Shown here: piece after piece, positions 1 to 12,400 of the stretch
Numbering within the stretch: the stretch's first letter is position 1
Layout of the letters: every line of letters begins with the position of its first letter
Assembly: GCA_006503475.1 (NCBI GenBank)
Contig: RSEH01000267.1
Location: 1-63,980 of the forward strand
Length of the DNA stretch: 63,980 bases
Direction of reading: 5' to 3'
From: Stentor roeselii
Lineage: Eukaryota > Ciliophora > Heterotrichea > Heterotrichida > Stentoridae
Notes under the pieces: model-generated
What the model saw: only the letters and a program-made list of their open reading frames with translations
What the model was told of the DNA's origin: nothing
Databases searched by the model: none
Position numbers and translations under genes: made by a program

Positions 1-828
1 CTGTTCATTTTTAAGTTTTGTGGAAGGTGGATTAGAATAGGGTTTGGAGTAATGGGTTTGGTGGAGTTTTAGGTTATGGGGATTGGGATTTGGGGTTGAG
101 GGAAATTGGGAAGTTTACTTGGTTAAGATTTTAGTTTAGATTTTTTTAGGTTTTTATTTGTTCTAGGATTTAAGTTGAAATGATAGATAATTAAGGTTTA
201 TTTAGTTACACTTTTTTCTCTTTGATTTATTGTTCCTAGTTTGGGCTAGTAATTAGAATATAGAATAATCCAAGTGTTTTAATCATTTTAAAACATTGAT
301 TAAACTATCAAATTTGTAAATAATTTGAATGAAAACACAATATTATGAGGATTTTAACTTAGAGAAACAAATAAATTATTTGTCTTGAATAATTTTAGAC
401 AACAGGAGATTTAGTTCTATTAAAAAGATTAATTATAAACTTGAAATCTGCTCGTTTTGATTATAAATGGAAATATCTATCTTGTGAAAACATTACTATC
501 AAGAGTAATATGAAATGTTTCGTCAACAGAAGTTTCGCCAGCAGAAGTTTCCAAGTAAAGATTTGTTCAATCTCTAAAAATGAATCAAAAGTCTTCTCAA
601 ACATTCCAAAGATCTCTCCACAACCCTCCACTCAATAAATTTCTAAAATGATTCATTATTCCTCTTCATTAAAATTTCACCTAAAATCTTATCAATCATA
701 TCTCTACAGAAAGTTTACTCTTAGTTACTTTTCCTATTTCAAATCAAATATGTCTAATAAATACCTATATCTAATATAAGTTTAATCTTAATTACTTTTC
801 CTATTTCAAATCAAACTTCGCCTAATAA
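1..828. other. Left flank, no gene recognised
   Basis: The first ~120 bases are strongly G/T-rich on this strand. That is what is seen elsewhere in the window upstream of minus-strand genes or downstream of plus-strand genes, so a gene probably lies just left of the window. The rest is AT-rich. A 65-codon open frame at 441-638 has no recognisable domain and is probably chance. The right edge carries the leader of the first transporter gene, including a duplicated segment listed separately. Confidence 0.5.
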
Positions 829-830
829 AT
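718..830 (+). repeat. Duplicated ~45-bp leader segment before the first transporter
   Basis: Two near-identical copies lie at about 718-762 and 786-830. They share the core TTACTTTTCCTATTTCAAAT followed by a variable short stretch and CTAATAAAT. They are offset by 67-68 bp and differ by a few substitutions and one indel. The second copy ends exactly at the ATG of the transporter gene (829); the matching position in the first copy reads ATA. This could be a duplicated promoter or leader element, or a chance local duplication. Confidence 0.7.
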
Positions 831-2166
831 GCCGATTTCTGAAAAATCATGGAAAGTAATTATCTTCACCCTGACCTTCATGGCAATGGTGGCTCGCCAC
901 TCAGCCTTGCAGTCATGGTATCTGGTTAGTTTTATTTAGACAATTCCAGTCATTCACTCAGACCATCCTAATATCACAACCACCTGGCTGGCCGCCTGCC
1001 ATTCAGCTTATCTCGTCTGCTATGCAATTGGAAACTTCATCAGTGGAATATTAGAAGATCGGTACTCTTTGCGTGGTATGATCACAGGCGCACTGTTCTC
1101 TTCTTCTGTTTTATATTCTGCCATTATTCTTCTAGGGTATCTTAAAGTCTATATCCCAGCCATATTTGTTGTCCATTGGGCACTTCAAGGCTTGGTACAG
1201 TCAGCTGTCTGGCCAGGTACAGTTACGATAATGAGTAACTGGTTCGATAAAAAGTCCAGAGGTAAATTATTTGGTTTCTGGAGTAGTTGCGATGCAGTGG
1301 GAAACATATTAGGAGCTCATATCGGTAACTTGATTCTTATTTTTAATGGAAGTTGGATGGAAGTAATGCTTACCTTCGGACTATTCCAGGTTCTTATCGC
1401 GTCGATTTTTTTAATAGGAGTTCGTGATAAGCCACAATACGTCTTCCGCGTGGATCACGACGAAGTTCACCATGAGGCCAAACATGGAATTTCTTTTTGG
1501 CAGGCTGTTAAAATCCCTGGCGTCATCGCTTTTTCCCTCAATTATGCTTGCATCAAGTTCTTGTATTACGGACTCAGCATGTGGCTTCCTTATTTCTTAG
1601 ATAAAAGAATTAATAAGCCAGAACTTGTTGGTCTTCTTGTTAGTTTGCTTGATTTTGGAGGGATTATTGGAGGTATTATTTGTGGTTGGCTTGGGGATAG
1701 GCTTGGGTTTAAGTCGCCTGTAATTGTTATTTATTTGGTTTGTGCCTTGCCTTTGATATTCTTGTTTCAGGTAGGCACTGAAGATACTTATTGGATTTAT
1801 TTTATTGTTATTCCGATTGCTGGGTTTTTCATTGTTGGAACTGCTAATATTGTTTCCTCTGCTGTGGGACCTGACCTTGTACAAAACCCCGAATTGAACA
1901 ATAAAGATGATGCCTTAGCAACAGTCACTGGAATAGTTGACGGCACTGGAGGTATAGGAGCCGCAATTGGAGTGCTTATAATGGGCTTACTATCTACTGT
2001 TAGCTGGCTTTATGTGTTTTTGTTTATGGTTTTTATGGGGTTTTTCAGTATTTTGTGTCTCTTGAAGATTGCTTACGTGGAACTAAAAAAATATCGTCTA
2101 AAAAAGCATGAAAAGCATAAAACAGTAGAGACTCTAAGATATGATCAGATTGAAATGAAGAGTTAA
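829..2166 (+). CDS. SLC37-like sugar-phosphate/phosphate antiporter (copy A)
   Basis: Major facilitator protein of about 440 residues after removing one 15-nt intron (925-939). The ATG at 829 opens MPISEKSWKVI; without splicing the frame meets TAG in the intron. The family call rests on the overall MFS pattern and on blocks such as QSAVWPG, NWFDKKSRGK, FGFWSSC and GWLGDRLG, which resemble the eukaryotic SLC37 branch of the organophosphate:phosphate antiporters. SLC37 proteins exchange glucose-6-phosphate or glycerol-3-phosphate for phosphate, usually at the ER; substrate and location here are not shown by the sequence. Length is slightly below the ~500 residues of animal members. It lies 259 bp upstream of a close paralogue in the same orientation, so it is one half of a tandem duplication. 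Confidence 0.85.
925..939 (+). other. 15-nt spliceosomal intron, phase 0
   Basis: GTTAGTTTTATTTAG. It lies between Leu32 and the Thr-Ile-Pro that follows. If retained it adds an in-frame TAG. Removing it joins two segments that both align with the paralogue, which carries an intron at the same codon. Intron position 10 is A. Confidence 0.9.
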
Positions 2167-2425
2167 TAAAATTATAAACATAGGTTTCCTAAATTAATCT
2201 TTGCCTAAATATAAAATATTTGATTTTAGTAATCTAACCCTAGTAAGTAATTTTAAATACCTAAGCATTTCTTTTGCCAAACAACAATTTTTAGTATAAT
2301 ACGTTTATATTATAACATATTTAACTAAGTCTTTTATAAGAAAGTTTCAAACCATTAAACAATTATATCATCAGATTTTGATCTGATTTCCATTATAATA
2401 CTAAAATTACAACTCTATCAAATAA

Positions 2426-3757
2426 ATGACTTTATCTCGCCTGCGTTGGAACGTCATCGTCTTCTTTCTGACTTTCATGGCAATGGTCGCTCGTCATTCA
2501 GCCATAGAATCATGGTACTTGGTACACTTTACTTAGGTGACTCCAGTTCTCCACAAAGATAAAAGTTCAATGACGACGACTTGGCTGGCAGCTTGCAACT
2601 CTGTGTACCTCTTTTGCTACGCGATAGGAAACTTTATCAGTGGTTCGCTTGAAGATCGATACCCTCTTCGTTACTTGATTTCAGGAGCTTTATTTTCTTC
2701 GTCTCTTTGCTATGCGGTGATTATCTTTCTAGGCTTCGCAAATGTTTACATCCCTGGGGTCTTTGTAGCTCATTGGGCTTTGCAAGGATTCACACAGTCA
2801 GCTGTTTGGCCTGGAGTGGTGGCTGTAATGGGGAACTGGTTCGACAAGTCATCCAGAGGTAAATCAATGGGTTTCTGGAGTAGCTGCGCGTCAGTAGGCA
2901 ACGTAATCGGCGCTCAATTCGGTAACCTGATTCTAATCTTCAACGGTACCTGGATGGAAGTGATGCTTCCCTTTGTGATCCTCCAAGTAATCGTAGGTCT
3001 GGCATTTATCTTTACAATCCGCGACAAGCCTGAGCACATTTTTTCACCAGAGCAAATAAAGCTCGTCGACCGAAACAACCAAAACCAGTCAAGCGACTCC
3101 GTGACTCAAGACCATCGAAAGCACGGAATTCCCTTCATGGAAGCCGTAAGAATCCCAGGGGTGATCGCATTTTCTTTAAACTACGCATGCGTAAAGTTCC
3201 TTTACTACGGTCTCAGCATGTGGCTTCCTTACTTCCTGGACTACAGAATTCACAAGCCGGACCTCGTGGGCGTCCTTGCAAGTCTTCTTGATTTAGGAGG
3301 AGTCCTCGGAGCTATTACTTGTGGATGGCTGGGCGATAGACTTGGGTATAAATCGCCCATCATTGTGATTTTTTTAACTTGCTCTTTGCCTTTGCTGTTT
3401 TTGTTTCAAATTGGAACTGAATCGATTTTTTGGCTTTATTTTATTGTTATTCCTGCAACTGGGTTCTTTATTGCTGGAGCTTCTAATATTATTTCTTCGG
3501 CTGTCGCTGCTGATCTTGCACAGAATCCGGACTTGCAGAATAAAGATGAAGCCATGGCGACTGTCACTGGGATTGTTGATGGCACTGGAGGCATTGGAGC
3601 TGCTATTGGTGTACTTATTATGGGAGAATTGTCTACTATTGACTGGCTTTATGTGTTTTTGTTCATGATTTTTATGGGGTTCTTTAGTATTGTTTGCATT
3701 ATTCATATTGCTTATCGAGAGTTTAAAGAATATCGAAAGAAGAATCAGCAGTTCTGA
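2426..3757 (+). CDS. SLC37-like sugar-phosphate/phosphate antiporter (copy B)
   Basis: Paralogue of the preceding gene, about 438 residues after splicing a 15-nt intron at 2522-2536. The ATG at 2426 gives MTLSRLRWNVIVFFLTFMAM, matching copy A through the conserved MAMVARHSA segment. A GTG at 2537 would also open the downstream frame, but it is simply the first codon of exon 2. MFS features shared with copy A include QSAVWPG, NWFDKSSRGKS, GFWSSC and GWLGDRLG. It differs mainly by a longer central loop (around residues 200-215) rich in Asn, Gln and Ser, and by a shorter C-terminal tail. Terminates with TGA. Confidence 0.86.
2522..2536 (+). other. 15-nt spliceosomal intron, phase 0
   Basis: GTACACTTTACTTAG, with A at position 10 and an in-frame TAG if unspliced. 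It occupies exactly the same codon boundary (after residue 32, sequence SWYL) as the intron in the upstream paralogue, although the intron bases have diverged. It was therefore present before the tandem duplication. Confidence 0.9.
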
Positions 3758-4119
3758 GGATAGAAGGTAGATAATAGATTAGATCAATATTTTAATGAAT
3801 GAAATCCTGAGATGATTGAGAAAGGAAGAGATAATAAATATCTTTATTAAAAATAATGTAATCACTGGGTGTTAATTTAGATGAAATTTATTCACAAAAA
3901 ACACTGAATAAAATTTCTCTAGATAGAGAATCACTTACAATTATTTTCTTTACAATCTGGATCAACAAAAAAAAATTCTATTTCCCTAAAAAAAAACATC
4001 AAAAGTCAACTTAAATTTAAGACCCTCTCTAAAATCCTCTAAATCGGTTTAAAGACTGTGAATTAAATTTTCATTGTTTCATTGTCCTGGAATTATTTTA
4101 ATAGCCAGTCTTTATATTA
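3758..4119. other. Intergenic spacer
   Basis: About 360 bp of AT-rich sequence between two plus-strand genes. It contains only short A and T runs (for example 3966-3974 and 3987-3995). I see no ORF, RNA gene or repeat. It must hold the 3' end of the transporter transcript and the promoter of the next gene. Confidence 0.6.
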
Positions 4120-5013
4120 ATGGCCAAGCCTCATCACTTCAAATCGTTTTCGGATTTCAAGATCAACACGCGTCTTCACAGTACATTCAGCATATCTTCA
4201 AACAACTCAGAAAACCATCCAAAACAATCTAAGATCTTTCAGTCTCCAGCTTACTGTTTATCAAAGCTTCAGAACTCAAAACCTGGTTTTAACTCAAGCG
4301 TCACCAAAACTAAAATAGGCTCAAGTCCAGCGAAAGACCAGTCATTTAAGAACCAATCAACTGAACCTTCAGAAGAAAGAGGAAAACACTTGTCAAATCT
4401 TGAAAATCTTTTAAAATCCACTGAAAATAACACTATTGATGAAAAGTTCAGAGTAGTTATGGACGTTTTATGCCAGCTCAGTAAAACTCAAAACCAGGTC
4501 GGGCAAATTATCGCCATGGTTAAAGAGATTTTAGAGAATTACTTGAAAAAAATGCAGGAGAAAGCAGAACAAGTGAATAACTTGAAGTCTGAATTGACTC
4601 AGGACAGGCAAAGTCTTAAGATATTAAAAAAAAGATTCAAAAAAGTAGCGATTGAGAATTTGAGTATTAATGATAACTACCTAGAGCTCGAAGACAGGTA
4701 CCTCAAAGGAAAAATCAAGAGACAAAAAATGAAACACGAGATAAACTCCAAAAACCTTCAAATCCTCAACCTTCAAACCGACATCGAAAAGCTATCAAAA
4801 GACCTAAACCTCTACAAAAAGCAAGGAAAAAAGCTGAAAGAAATAACCGACTTCGAGGGTTTTTTATTCTTCAGAGAAAAATTCGAAACCGAAACATCTA
4901 AAACCTCCTTAGACAGTATAAATTTTTCTTCAATCGAGAAAAACTCCGAAACTTTCCTGAAAGAGTCATCAAAACACATAAAAAGCATGTCGTCATCAAT
5001 GATATTTTTTTGA
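4120..5013 (+). CDS. Coiled-coil protein, unknown function
   Basis: 297 residues. The first ~100 are Ser/Asn/Lys-rich and probably disordered (MAKPHHFKSFSDFKINTR...). Residues ~105-245 show heptad-like spacing of Leu and Ile with many Lys, Glu and Gln, indicating a long coiled coil. The tail is Ser/Lys-rich and ends SSSMIFF. No catalytic motif is visible. Coiled-coil proteins of this type are abundant in ciliates and often cytoskeletal, but that role is inference. The stop codon lies 10 bp from the stop of the convergent gene. Confidence 0.75.
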   Translation: MAKPHHFKSFSDFKINTRLHSTFSISSNNSENHPKQSKIFQSPAYCLSKLQNSKPGFNSSVTKTKIGSSPAKDQSFKNQSTEPSEERGKHLSNLENLLKSTENNTIDEKFRVVMDVLCQLSKTQNQVGQIIAMVKEILENYLKKMQEKAEQVNNLKSELTQDRQSLKILKKRFKKVAIENLSINDNYLELEDRYLKGKIKRQKMKHEINSKNLQILNLQTDIEKLSKDLNLYKKQGKKLKEITDFEGFLFFREKFETETSKTSLDSINFSSIEKNSETFLKESSKHIKSMSSSMIFF

Positions 5014-5023
5014 TGACTTTACA

Positions 5024-5629
5024 TTAACTCGATAATTTAATATTTTGAAGTCGCACCGGAGACGGTATCAGATTAGGATACTCGCAGATCCCTTTATAAA
5101 CTTTTCCTTTTATCTTCGCTTTTTCCAGCCGAAGACCTGATCCAAGAGGGTCGAATTTCAGTTCTTTGCTTAAATTTTGCCATTTCTGCCGCTTGCTGAA
5201 CTTGTAGACCCAATCAACTCGAGTAAGCTTCAGGTAAGATGGAAGTTTCGGAGTGTTGCTTCGCTTTTTTATGCCGGATGAGGTGTGGATTCGAGGCTCT
5301 TGTGGGTAGAAAAGGGGAGAATTTTCTTCACTGATTGATTCTGAATTAAATAAAGAGTCTTTTTGACGTTTGGTTACTTTTTCATTTGTTGGAGTTGGGT
5401 TTAGACTGTTTTGGATCGACTTGTTTAAGGTTTTTATGTGCACAAGGTCTTTTATTTGAATGTCGTTGAGGGGAGATCTTATTTGGAGGACTTGATTTGG
5501 GTCTTCTTGTTTTCGGAATAAATGAAGATCTCCGTAGTCTGAGTGGATTGCACGCTTTTTGTAGATTCTTATTGACTTTGGACGAAATTTTGAAGAAGTG
5601 GTTGGAAGATTGGAGAAATCGCTGAACAT
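5024..5629 (-). CDS. Hypothetical basic protein
   Basis: 201 residues, unrecognised. It is rich in Lys, Ser and Pro, with no transmembrane segment or signal peptide. A C-terminal part (about residues 135-195) has a regular mix of aromatic and charged residues, for example TRVDWVYKFSKRQKWQNL, and may be a small folded module; the N-terminal two thirds look disordered. Codon use matches neighbouring genes and the frame is clean, so it is probably real. Convergent with the coiled-coil gene, 10 bp between stops. Confidence 0.65.
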   Translation of the reverse strand: MFSDFSNLPTTSSKFRPKSIRIYKKRAIHSDYGDLHLFRKQEDPNQVLQIRSPLNDIQIKDLVHIKTLNKSIQNSLNPTPTNEKVTKRQKDSLFNSESISEENSPLFYPQEPRIHTSSGIKKRSNTPKLPSYLKLTRVDWVYKFSKRQKWQNLSKELKFDPLGSGLRLEKAKIKGKVYKGICEYPNLIPSPVRLQNIKLSS

Positions 5630-6440
5630 TGGAAGTTTATTTTATTTGGATTTTTCTAGAGTTTGCTTTTTTATGGTTTTGAACTTGTGATGAGTTTGGG
5701 TTCAATGATTTTTTATTATGATGTATTTAGCTAACACCCAAAATTATGTTGAAAATTTAAAATAATAATTACCTAAACTTAAGAATAGTCAATTTTATAA
5801 TAATATCTTTAGAAATTATTCTCCTTCAATTACTTAAATAATCTACTAGATTACTTCATCAATCAATCATAAACTCTCTAAGAATGGCAAGCATCCATTA
5901 ATTTTTTAAGTAAGGAAAAATAATATATACTATATGACAGAGAAATGTGTTGAAAAATTAAAAAATTATCTGCAGGACTGGAGTAACTGTTGATTATATT
6001 TATAAATATATTGAATTACACACTTTTCACTTATATTCTTGCTTCTTGATTAATCATTTAGAGTTCAGAATGGGTTTAGATAATCTTATGAATTATTGAG
6101 AAAAAAATTCAATTTCCAGAAGCGTCAACCAAGAGATAGATGGCAATCAAATCTAAACACCACTTATTAGAATATAGCATATCTCTAGAAATACACATAA
6201 GACCTTTATGCAAAATTATTGGATTGGATATATTAAGAATTATGGTGTTCAGATATAAAACATTCGGGGCCTCAGGGTTAATCGAAATAAATTTATGAAA
6301 TACAATAACTTTCATTAATCATATTAAAAAACATATAATCTAATAAGGATTATTCTAAGTCCTTCAATAAAGTTCATCTCAACCTCATAAAACTATATAA
6401 AAATAAGCCTTAACTCCATAACAATCTATTAATAACCTAA
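5630..6440. other. Intergenic spacer
   Basis: About 810 AT-rich bases between the start of a minus-strand gene and the 3' end of the HECT ligase gene. Bases 5640-5700 are T/G-rich, as for other 5' flanks of minus genes. A 68-codon minus-strand open frame (6109-6315) has no recognisable features and is not called. No RNA gene or repeat seen. Confidence 0.55.
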
Positions 6441-9400
6441 CTACATAAACCCAAACCCTTCTTTTCCCTCAGTTATTGCAAGTTTAATGCGATTCCTAAG
6501 TAATTCCTTAGATGGATATTCAGGCAAATCAATCTGATTCATGCAAGTATGTGCAGTGGGTAGTCGATCAGGTCCAGTGAAGCTTTTATGAATCTGAAAC
6601 TTCTGAACTCCATTCATTCCCGGCAGAGCTTTGAATCCTTCAAGCGGGACCTTACTAGACCCTGTGACAAACTGAAGAAATTCAGCCCTTTCCTCATACG
6701 AGAATTCATTAAGAACTTCCCAGAGCCAAATAATAACACTAGAGTCTTTAGTGTAATTATGATATTCAGTATTGCCCTTCAAGTCCTCAATATCAATTTC
6801 AGGTAATCCAGAAATAAGTAACTCAAGTTCCTTACTATCAAAAATTCCAATCATGGCTTTAGGGACAAGTTCATGAAAACCTTCTAAGAAAGACTTGATC
6901 TGTGCCGAGATATTCGCCGTCATTTTCATATGACAAAGTAATTTAATGTACTCCATTTTATTGTCTTCAGTGACTCTTTTAAAGGTTCCTCCAGGTTCCA
7001 GTTCTTTCATTTGTTTAGATCCAAATTCTTCCTCTTCAACAACAAAGTAATATTCATGAATATCACTTTCATTCAAGTTGATATCCATGAGCATTTTCAA
7101 GTTTTTAAAGAAATCAGGGTCCAAGTCTTCCATATCATGATAATCGACTTCCTGACTTAAAATATGCTTATAAAAAGACCGAGTAAAATAAACATCTAAA
7201 GCATATCCATCACACAAGGCCTTTCCAATGATCCTTCCAATAAACTTAAAATACTCCAGATGTTCAGCGTTGATCGAGCTCATACAATTAGGCTGAAAAG
7301 AGACTCCATTCGCAGAAGGAATAAACAAAGCATAGTCAGGGTTAAACATTTCTCGAGCCAACAACCCGTACCACTCCCGAGTCAATCCTCCCGCATCGAC
7401 CCCGTCCTCATCAATGAAAGAAACTCTCAACTTTCCATGCATTTCTGCAGGAGTCTTTACCTTCAACTGATGAAAACTGTCCTCAAAAACTTCAGGTCTT
7501 CTAACCTGCAAACGAATTGAATCCAAAGACCGCTCAGGTCTCAGTTTTCGGATTTCAGAGCGAAAATAAAATCTTTTATTTTCGAAGTCTAACAATGCAG
7601 GAAATTCAAAAACAAGAATTCGAAAAGTGTCTTGTAAAATTGAAGGATTTTGTTTAATCAAAATGTTTAACACCTTTCGATGCTTATCACAAAACTTCTG
7701 GAAATACTCACTGGACTGACCTACATGGGCTAAAAAGAAAGTTTCTATCAATGGAAGGATTTTGCTTAGAGTTGGATTTGCACTACTTGCGAAATCGCTT
7801 TCGCGATTTGTAATCATGTTCAAAGCATCTGTCAATGGACCCCACAGGTAGTCAAGATTTGCATTTTCTGTTGCAGTGGCTTTGAAAACTTTAAAAATCC
7901 TTAAAAGTTGCAGTTCTTTTTGACCGTCTTTAGAAGTTTCTAGTTTTTTCAAGTTATTCGCGATTTCCTTTCCAAGAAGAGTGAAAGATTTAAAAAGGAT
8001 TTTTTCGATGACTTGCTTATTTCGAGGTTGCTTGACCAGGACCGCGACAAGGTCAACGACTCTTTTAACTGAAGAGTCTGAAAGGCATTCATATCGAAAA
8101 AGACTGCAAATTGTAGAAATTTCTAAATCTTCCAGTACCGGAACATCACTGCTGACCTTTTCAACGACACAAGAGACCAACTCAACCAAAGGTGTCAGAT
8201 GTGAACTAGAAGTTTCAAACAACTTATGCCTTGCCAAGCCAAGCAAAACAGCGACTCCTCTGACCTCATCATTTCCTTTAATCCCTTTAATCAACGAGAG
8301 TCGAAACTTGCAAGTTCCAACTAAATCACTAGAAACTTTTCCATTATTCTGAGCAAGGTGAAGTAACAAGTCAAGTATCCTTCCAGTCACAATCGCGTAG
8401 ACTTGTGAGTAGTTTTCCAAGTAAGTCTCTGAACCGTACAACTTCTGAGGCGGGAAGTCTTTTCCAGGGCTTTGCTGCTCTAACAGTGCTAAAAGTGAAT
8501 CAAGAAGTTTGCCTCTTACTGTGCCTTGGACTGATAAGTTCAGAAGGAGACTGGAGAAAATGTCTCTGTTGATTGGATTTAGTAAATAAAGTGCTTTCAC
8601 CAGCACTTCAAGAAGACCGTCTTCGACTGAGGCTAAAGTCGCTGAAAGCTTCTCATCAGCGATTATCTCGCTGATCACTTTGCCCTCTTCTCCTGGACGT
8701 TGACGCTCGGATGGCTGTGAACGGCGGACTCGCTCTTGAAGAGCTCGAGCTTCTGCTACTTGCTCAGCTGTTAGACTTTGAAGCAGGTCTTGACCTGCGG
8801 TCATCAGAATTTCTCTTCGGAGGTCAGGAGTTAGACTTGCGATGAAGGTCGAGTTGTCGATTTCGTTTGAAGGTGGATGAGAGCCTCGGGAATGCATGTT
8901 TAAAATCTCTTCTCGGAGGTCTTCAGGAATTGCATGCAAAAAGTCATCGTCTAAGGCTTGAGGGTCTTCAGGGTTGTCAAGATCTTCATCTTCAAGGTCT
9001 TCACAGTTGTCAAGGTCTTCAAGGTCTTCAACGTTCTCAGGATTGTAAGCGTCTTCAGCGTTGTAAAGGTCGTCAAGGTCTTCAGAATGTTTTCTGTTCT
9101 CACTGCTTTCACTTTCTGAACTTTCAGGATCATTTGGGCCTTCAGGTGCTGATGTTTTTAAAGACTTTGCCTTGGATTTCAAGGCGGAGGAAGGCAGATT
9201 TGAAGAGTCGACTTTTACGGATTTTCGTAGAACTGTGAAGACTTCTTCAATGAGGGAAGAGTTTTCGTCTACTCGAGGTTTTGAACGGTCTGGAAGCTCC
9301 AGATGGATTCGGCTCCGGCGGAAGACCATCTGCATCAGGTCTGGGTCGTTGTGGTCGATTTCGGTGTAGAAGTTTAATAAAGGAGGCTCTTCTTCGTTGC

Positions 9401-12400
9401 GGTCTAGACGGTCCCAGATCTCTTCTTGTTCCATGCTGAATTCACGATCTATGTCTTGGTCTGCACTGTATTCATCTAGTTGTCGAAGATTTAACATGTG
9501 AAGGGCTGGGTCTTGATCTTCTTCTAGTCTGTCTGCCCAAAATGCTTCTGTGTTTCGGTCTTGAACATGAACATTTTCTAAGTTATCTTCAACTTGATCA
9601 CTTTCTTCTAGTAAGTCCTCATCATCTTCTTCTTCTACAGCGTCCTGTTGAATTTCAGGAACAACTTCAGAGTCACTATCTTCCAACTCATGATCAACTT
9701 CCATACTAATCCTATCACTTTGACTTTCATTATCATCCCTCACAAACTGTTCATCAGTTTCAAACAATTCAAATTTCCCCAAATCATCCTGTTCATCCTC
9801 AGGTTCAACTTCCGGCTTACTTGAATTAACAGTAAAGCTCATGTTATACTTAGTCAAAAAGTCCAAAGCCGATAGGATCAAATTAAGCATTGCTCCAGCT
9901 TTACTCGCATTAATCTTGACGCCCTTGGCGATATCAGTTAGCAACTTGACCATATTGACAGGGTCGCTAATCAAGCTTTTCGCGATTTCCGCTGGGTTAG
10001 TCGTTGAAAAAGGACTTTTCGGTTTTTCATTAAGCAGCTGCATGATGATCACAACAGCTGACCTCACTGCTGCCATCGACTTTTCATTCCCGAACCAGGA
10101 CTTTTTGCTGTGTTTTTGAAGAACTTCTTTGAGTTCTTTGAAAATCCTTTTTCGGGCTTTCACGATGGGCTGGTTGTTGTCGAGAATTACTTGATTAAAC
10201 ACTTCTGAAGCACTTGATGTGTAGTTTTTAATGTGTTGTTTGAAAGTTAATGATTTTATTAGCTTTGATGTGCTTTTCAACCAGGACTGGAATAATTCGA
10301 TTGGAACTGGATTGGTTGTTGATGGGAAGAAAAAGGCTACTTTATCGTCTTCGAGGTTTAATGTGTATCGAAAGGGAATCACTTGCTTGATTAGATATGA
10401 TAGAAAGTGCTTGGATGGCTTTATTGATTGGTTCACTATGTCTTTTATCAGGACTGGGTAGGACTTAAAAATATCAGCTAAAACCGCTACCAACTCTTGA
10501 CTCGGCATGATAAACTCCAAACCCTTTTGTTCACCTTCAAAAGTATCACAAAGTGCTTGAGTAATAATAGAAACAGTTTTCCACCGTTCCGCATGAACTT
10601 CTTTCCTATCTTTATTGATTCCAATAACAAACTTTTTCCCTTCTTGTAAAACAACACAAGCATTTTTAAAAGCAATCAAAAAGATTTCCTTACTTCTGCC
10701 GATTTGAACAGAAAAAAGTTTAAGAAACTCCATCAACTCAATTCCTTCTTTAAATCCCTGCAAAAGATTAACTTCAAAGCTTCCCTGCAATATGAAAGGA
10801 TCCTCAGTAACCTGTTTAAGAAGAGTAGAAAAGCAAGAAATTGTATTCCTCGCTTGTTTTTCATCAAAAACTCCAGATTTCAATGCAAGTAAGTCTTTTA
10901 AAGCTTTAGATTCAATAAAAACTCTGCAATTTTCAGTGGTATTTGTAAGAGTTATCAACAACTGAATCAAAGAATTCAATTCGCAGTGGTCAATAGAAGG
11001 CAGGTTTGAATGGATACGAATAAGTCCACAAACACTCCGGGTTAACCTTTCACAGTTATCAGGAGAAACCCTTGACAATCCCTCAACAAAGCTAAAAAGT
11101 GGAGACAAACATTTCAAGGCAGTCAAATCGATTTCTCTTGAGAAATTTTCAATGATTTTAATAGCAAAGTCTAGAAAATTCAAAGATTTTAAGTTTTCTA
11201 GAACTTCAGTCGACTTGTGCACTAAAACTGAAAAAATCGTGATTAAAGCTGAAAGTTGTTCAAAGTTTGGAGGTACCGGCAAGAGTTCAATTGAAGTTTT
11301 ACTTGACATTAGGTTAAAAAGAGAGTCATCTGACATGAGTTCTTTCATCAGGATTCCAAGTTCAAGGGAAAGTTTAAAAACGATTTCTTTTACTTTTCCT
11401 GGATTTTTACAGCAGATTTTAGCGAGCATGTCAGCCACATGGCTCTTAAGCACTGGAATAGCGGGTAAAGAATTGATAAGAATATCATGAACACTTTCAA
11501 TTTTAACTTGCTCTTCAAAAAACTCTCTGCTGTTACTCAGATAATCTAAAATTTTAGAGATATCAACAGAATTCGTGACTTTTATCGCAGTTTCTACCTT
11601 TGCCTCAGGAAAACCCATTCCAGCGACAGTCCTAACAACTTCTTTATCCACTTCCACTTTATCAATATCAGAAAAAGCTTTCAAAATATCTAAAGCCGAC
11701 TTCGCAAAAGCAGTAGAAAAAACTCCACAATGTAAAAAATTCAATTCTTTCAACAGCTCATAAGCAAACTCCTGCATAACCCTATGAACTTCTCTAGTAT
11801 CCACAAATCCCAAATCCTTTAAAACAGCAGGATTAGGTGTACTAGTCTTACCCATTGCAAGAACTTCTAAGAACTTTCCACAAAGATTCCAAAGAATCTG
11901 TAAAGAATTAACCAAATCATAAGATTTTTCCTTTTCATCACTTAAATCAGCAGAGATCCTTCGTAGTTGCATTAAAAACTTCCTGACATGTTCAGATCCT
12001 CCAGCAGAGTGAAAAGTGATGATCGTGCTTAAGTTAGGGTGCTGGTCTTGAAGCAGGATCTTTAAAATATCGGAAAGTTGAAGACAAAAGTAATAAGCCT
12101 GGCCCTGGTCCGGCATTTGAAGGTCGATGAGTTTGATGAGTTGGGCCAAGATGCACCCCATTGTGTTGCTGATCATTACTCCTGATCTCTCATTTTTCAT
12201 GAACTTTCCTCGGGGGTTCGTCATTCGGATTGTTGTGTATTTGTAAAGCTTTCTTACTGTCAACTGGCAGGTAAAGTAAAAGTTTTCCTCGAAGGTCTTC
12301 ATGTTCACGTTTTCGATCTCTTGGATGTTTATCGGCTGGTTGAAAGTCGTTGTTTTCTTGTTGGTTGACTTGCTGAAAGGTGACAGACGGGCCTGCTCAG

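Noticed and set aside
441-638. 65-codon plus-strand open frame
   Set aside because: No domain, ordinary AT-rich composition, not supported by flank pattern; probably chance.
2537-2539. GTG as a non-standard start for the second transporter
   Set aside because: It is the first codon of exon 2 after a 15-nt intron; the true ATG is at 2426. The same reasoning applies to GTG 57708.
6109-6315. 68-codon minus-strand open frame
   Set aside because: No recognisable motif and located in an AT-rich spacer; nothing distinguishes it from chance.
8867-9238. Antisense frame across the HUWE1 acidic region
   Set aside because: Its Gln/Leu/Gly repeats are the mirror of GAA/GAC-rich codons in the real gene.
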